Assembly: GCA_013054445.1 (NCBI GenBank)
Contig: JAAMPI010000493.1
Location: 1 to 35,041, forward strand
Direction of reading: 5' to 3'
Origin: Cudoniella acicularis
Lineage: Eukaryota > Ascomycota > Leotiomycetes > Helotiales > Helotiaceae
DNA length: 35,041 bases
Shown here: positions 31,843-35,041 of the stretch, piece by piece
Layout of the letters: each line of letters starts with the position of its first letter
Numbering within the stretch: position 1 is the stretch's first letter
The notes under the pieces: generated by a model
Told to the model about the DNA's origin: nothing
Database searches by the model: none
Seen by the model: the letters and a program-made list of their open reading frames with translations, nothing else
Position numbers and translations under genes: made by a program

Positions 31843-33300
31843 GAAGGGAGTGTTGGAGGATGGGGGAGGAAAAGCTGAAATGGTGTTTGCAAGCGGTATC
31901 GAGGTTTTTTAAAAGTTCTGGCTGGAGGAAACCTCTCGTTGAAATTGGATGAGAGTCACCTAAATAAGTTCCCCTATCTTCTTTTCATATGCTGACGCTC
32001 GTCGGTGAAATTCTAGTATGATAGTCTCACATGCCCAAGAATCCAGATTCCAGAAAGCTTGCGTGTTGCTACAAACACTTTTACAAACGCTCAAAATGAG
32101 CCCACAATCCTCAACCTCTCTCATTAGTTCCTCCCACTTATTCTCCTCAAGCGTGTCCCTTAATGTTCATCGCTCTTCGTTTCAGCTGCTGGGCATCTAC
32201 AGCTCATCGTTGACTTCGTTATCGATTTTCTCTCAATCTGCGTAATGTCTTCCTTGGCATCTTTCTTTGATATGCACATGGTAAACATAAAATAATGAGA
32301 AATCGACGAAAGCTTACCTTCACAAAACTTCCACTTCATGAACTATCAGGCTCTTTCTTCCCCTTTCCTCCTCAACCCATTTCTCAATGAACAGGAAAAC
32401 ACACAAAAGACAACATCATCGCGATATTGCGCCTCCATCTCGTTAAGAACTCCTTCAAACCTTTCAATTGCATCTTCACCAGGCACCAAGTTGACAATTC
32501 TTCAACTCCACAAAATCCTCAAAAATATGTGTTTTTTCAGTGTTGAAACCGTCTCTTCGACAAAAAGTAAAATAAAAAGAATTCTTCGCTGGTATGTCCC
32601 AATTCTGATGTCTGCGCATGAATTCCATTGCAATTGCTTACCAGTATATGTTGTGTTGTGTTGTCAGCGTTAGCCAACTTCGCTTCTACTCCCCATTGTT
32701 GTTTGTGTTTGTTGGACACCGAAATTAAGACTAACAATTGAAATTCTTCTCGGGACTAGTCACCAGGCACTGTAGAGAATGTTATCGGAACCGCCACAGG
32801 GCTTGCCCAAATGCACGAGAACTTACATTTTTTTATTTTTAGAAATGTATTCGTCAAAATCTTTATGTAAACAGTTCCAGTAGTCCGGTCATTGGCTCTT
32901 CTTAGAGATAGAGAAATATCATTTCGTAGAAAATTTTTCAAAAAGAACGTTTAGAAAATGAGAAAAGAATTACGAAGACCATTAAACCTTTCAAGACGAG
33001 TCACCGGAAAGTTTTTCCAAAGGCGTTGTGTTTGTTCGGTAAATAGTGCTAAACACCGAAGGGGAGGAGGGCATTACCTCGCTTATAACTGCGTTTCTCC
33101 CCTTTTCCTCCTTTCCTCCTTTCTACACCCCTCCTTTCGTTCCTGCAGTAAGATAAGACAATGAAACAATAGTTTCTACAACAATGCGAATTGCCGAGCC
33201 GCGAAAAACCCATCGGTACTCTCGGTCCTTGAAAAAAAAAACCCAGAAAAACACCGCGATAAACCTTAACCTTAAAAGAAACAAGTGGCGGGAAAACAAG

Positions 33301-33329
33301 ATTCAGAACGATTCAGAACGATTCAGAAC
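33301..33329. repeat. 3 x 10-bp tandem repeat (ATTCAGAACG)
   Basis: Two full copies and nine bases of a third copy of ATTCAGAACG, all exact. Confidence 0.9.
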
Positions 33330-33944
33330 AAAAGGCCCATCGCTTTCTCTCTCGTTCTCTCGCTCTCACCTCCCATAATAAGGGAAGCTCGAGCCTACAT
33401 TCCTCTGCCATTTTAATTCCCCTTATCCCCATTACCCGGGCTTTCTGTTGGTCCAAGCTTTTTCTCTGGTGGAATCTCCCACTATCTCTGTGAGAAAAAT
33501 AGTCAACCACTTAGGCCTGGTCAGAAGCCTAGACGAAAAGACTAGACCTCTGACAAACCCGAGTACCGCACGGTAGTGACTGTACCTATCTCCACGCATC
33601 CTCACCCGCAATTCCCCCTTTACTTTTTTCCTACTCCCGATCCTATCGGAACCATTCCCTCAAATTTTATCCCACATCCCATTCATCCACAGGAACACAG
33701 ACCACAGTGACGAAAATACCATACCATACCGCACCGTCCGTTCGTCCCACCAAATGCACAAAAAACAATCGATCGATCACTTTTATTCCCGCAGCCCGCT
33801 TCGCTACTCTATCGTCGATCGTCGCTATGTGACCCCACCCGTCAAACCGTGCCGCGCCGTGTATCCTCCCATTGATTGGCTCCCTCGTTCCCTCTCAAGC
33901 CCCCAACTCCAAGCCTAAGCCCAACAACATGGACTCCAGGCTTC

Positions 33945-33958
33945 CCTACCTAGGTAGG
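33945..33958. repeat. 14-bp palindrome CCTACCTAGGTAGG
   Basis: Perfectly self-complementary. CCTAGGTA-type palindromes are frequent in fungal upstream DNA. No factor can be assigned. Confidence 0.6.
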
Positions 33959-34310
33959 CTAGATCTAGGCCAGCCCAGGCAAAGTTGCAGTACGCCCGGA
34001 AATAATTTCCCTCCTTCCCATCCCAACCGCCTAGTAACTTCCAGCCTCCAGGTCATACTGCCGCTGCCGCCGCCTTAAATTTATTCTCCCACACCAAATA
34101 CCAGCCCAAACCACCACCATAAAACTCGAAAATTCGAGAAGGGAAAAAAGAAAAATAGGAAGTCCCAGTACGATATGCACCGGAGGCATTTCCGCTCGGG
34201 TCGTGATCTTCATCCATTCCATTCAATTCTCCACTCACTTCTCCTTGTTTTTTAGTTAGTTTTGCCCGGAAGCTGGTCCACCGGCTTCCGCGACCGAATT
34301 GAAATGGAAA

Positions 34311-34328
34311 CGCACGCACACACACACG
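34311..34328. repeat. CA/CG dinucleotide microsatellite
   Basis: CGCACGCACACACACACACG: an alternating purine-pyrimidine tract in non-coding DNA. Confidence 0.8.
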
Positions 34329-35041
34329 AACACGATGGTACCGGGCCTACCGGTATTTCCATCTGCCATCTGCCATGTCTCATACCTTTCTGAGATAAGA
34401 GATGTGCATGTGCACAAAAGCACAAGCACGAGCACAGATGGGGAAAGTTTAGGCTCCTCTTTGGAGAAACGCCTTTTTAACGCACGGCACGGCCGGCCCC
34501 GCCGCTTTGGGTTTATCGTACAGATTCATAATGTACCTGTGTTAGTCGGGAAATCCTCATAGGATCAAATCGTTGATGGGAAAAAATAGAGGCTTCGGAG
34601 AGCGACACGTTTCCTAATGGCCGGGCCAGGAAGTATTCCCAGCGAACAGCCCGATTGCAGCTGCGACATACGGAGTACATACATCGACAAGGCGGATCGA
34701 AGCCGTCAAGCCCTGACCGGAAGTCTCACTCACTACTGAAGGGTTGGGATGATATAGATCATGTTCAGTTTGTGGTAAAGATGGAACCGAACTGGTTCAC
34801 AGAGAGTTATGAATTGAATTTCAATTTGAATGAGTATTCCGTTTCCGCACCCGCTTACCTTTCCCTTTCCCTGAACCACGCACCGACGAACGCCATTTTC
34901 CTCTAAAAAGAAAGGAAAAGTCACATGGTATTCAACGCATGAGAACGCCATGACTGATCAACACTGAGACCTCGAGTCTCGAAATCCTGCAGGATTGCCA
35001 TGTACTGCTGAAAGTTCTTGTGATAAGACATGAACTTATCG

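Larger units (their letters stand above)
31843..35041. other. Right-hand stretch without a supportable gene
   Basis: From 31843 to about 33000: 3' side of the xylanase and unremarkable DNA. From about 33000 to 34600 the sequence is C/T-rich and rich in short repeats: a 3 x 10 bp tandem at 33301-33329, ATCGATCG words near 33770, a 14-bp palindrome at 33945-33958 and a CA repeat at 34311-34328. This composition suggests the long promoter or 5' leader of a gene beyond the window, but no coding exon can be defended. Confidence 0.5.

Overview
The window is nuclear DNA of a filamentous ascomycete (Pezizomycotina). The genes have short GT-AG introns (47-89 bp) with CTAAC/CTGAC-like branch sites and TATA boxes before some genes. 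Typical fungal families are present: a NACHT-type STAND protein, a DUF6594 membrane protein, a GH11 xylanase, a DHA1 transporter and Kex2-type precursor repeats. The overall look is close to Leotiomycetes, but that class assignment is only an impression. I saw no tRNA, rRNA or CRISPR array.

Layout, left to right. 1-0.9 kb: gene-free, with a degenerate inverted-repeat element. 0.9-2.3 kb (-): a secreted repeat precursor with regularly spaced dibasic sites, fused to a Ser/Ala-rich stalk with a C-terminal GPI signal. 2.3-5.1 kb: gene-free, with a clear TA-flanked MITE. 5.1-6.9 kb (+): a three-exon caspase-like (C14) protein with a C-terminal membrane tail, followed by a second MITE. 7.5-8.8 kb (-): a five-exon DUF6594 protein. 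9.1-9.5 kb (-): a small protein with a possible SH3/Tudor-like fold. 9.5-12.4 kb: mostly featureless. 12.4-14.3 kb (+): a conserved fungal protein of unknown function, broken by one extra A in an A7 run. 14.3-15.7 kb: AT-rich, with a third MITE. 15.7-18.7 kb (+): a NACHT STAND protein (NLR-like). 20.4-21.1 kb (-): an ER-type FKBP with an HNEL retention tail. 22.4-22.8 kb (+): a small Ser-rich protein. 24.7-26.6 kb (-): a 12-TM MFS transporter. 28.0-28.5 kb (+): a small Cys-containing secreted protein. 31.1-31.8 kb (+): a GH11 endoxylanase with a cluster of CreA-like sites upstream. 31.8-35.0 kb: no supportable gene.

The genes do not form a biosynthetic cluster. Two loose themes stand out. One is secretion and cell-surface biology: repeat/GPI precursor, small Cys protein, xylanase, and an ER FKBP that may help fold secreted proteins. 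The other is possible self/non-self or cell-death machinery: a caspase-like protease, a DUF6594 membrane protein and a NACHT protein within about 13 kb, interspersed with MITEs. The most novel-looking item is the Kex2-type repeat precursor joined to a GPI-anchored stalk, which could release several W-bounded, Ala/Ser-rich helical peptides. Exon structures were worked out by eye from splice consensus and frame, without transcript data.
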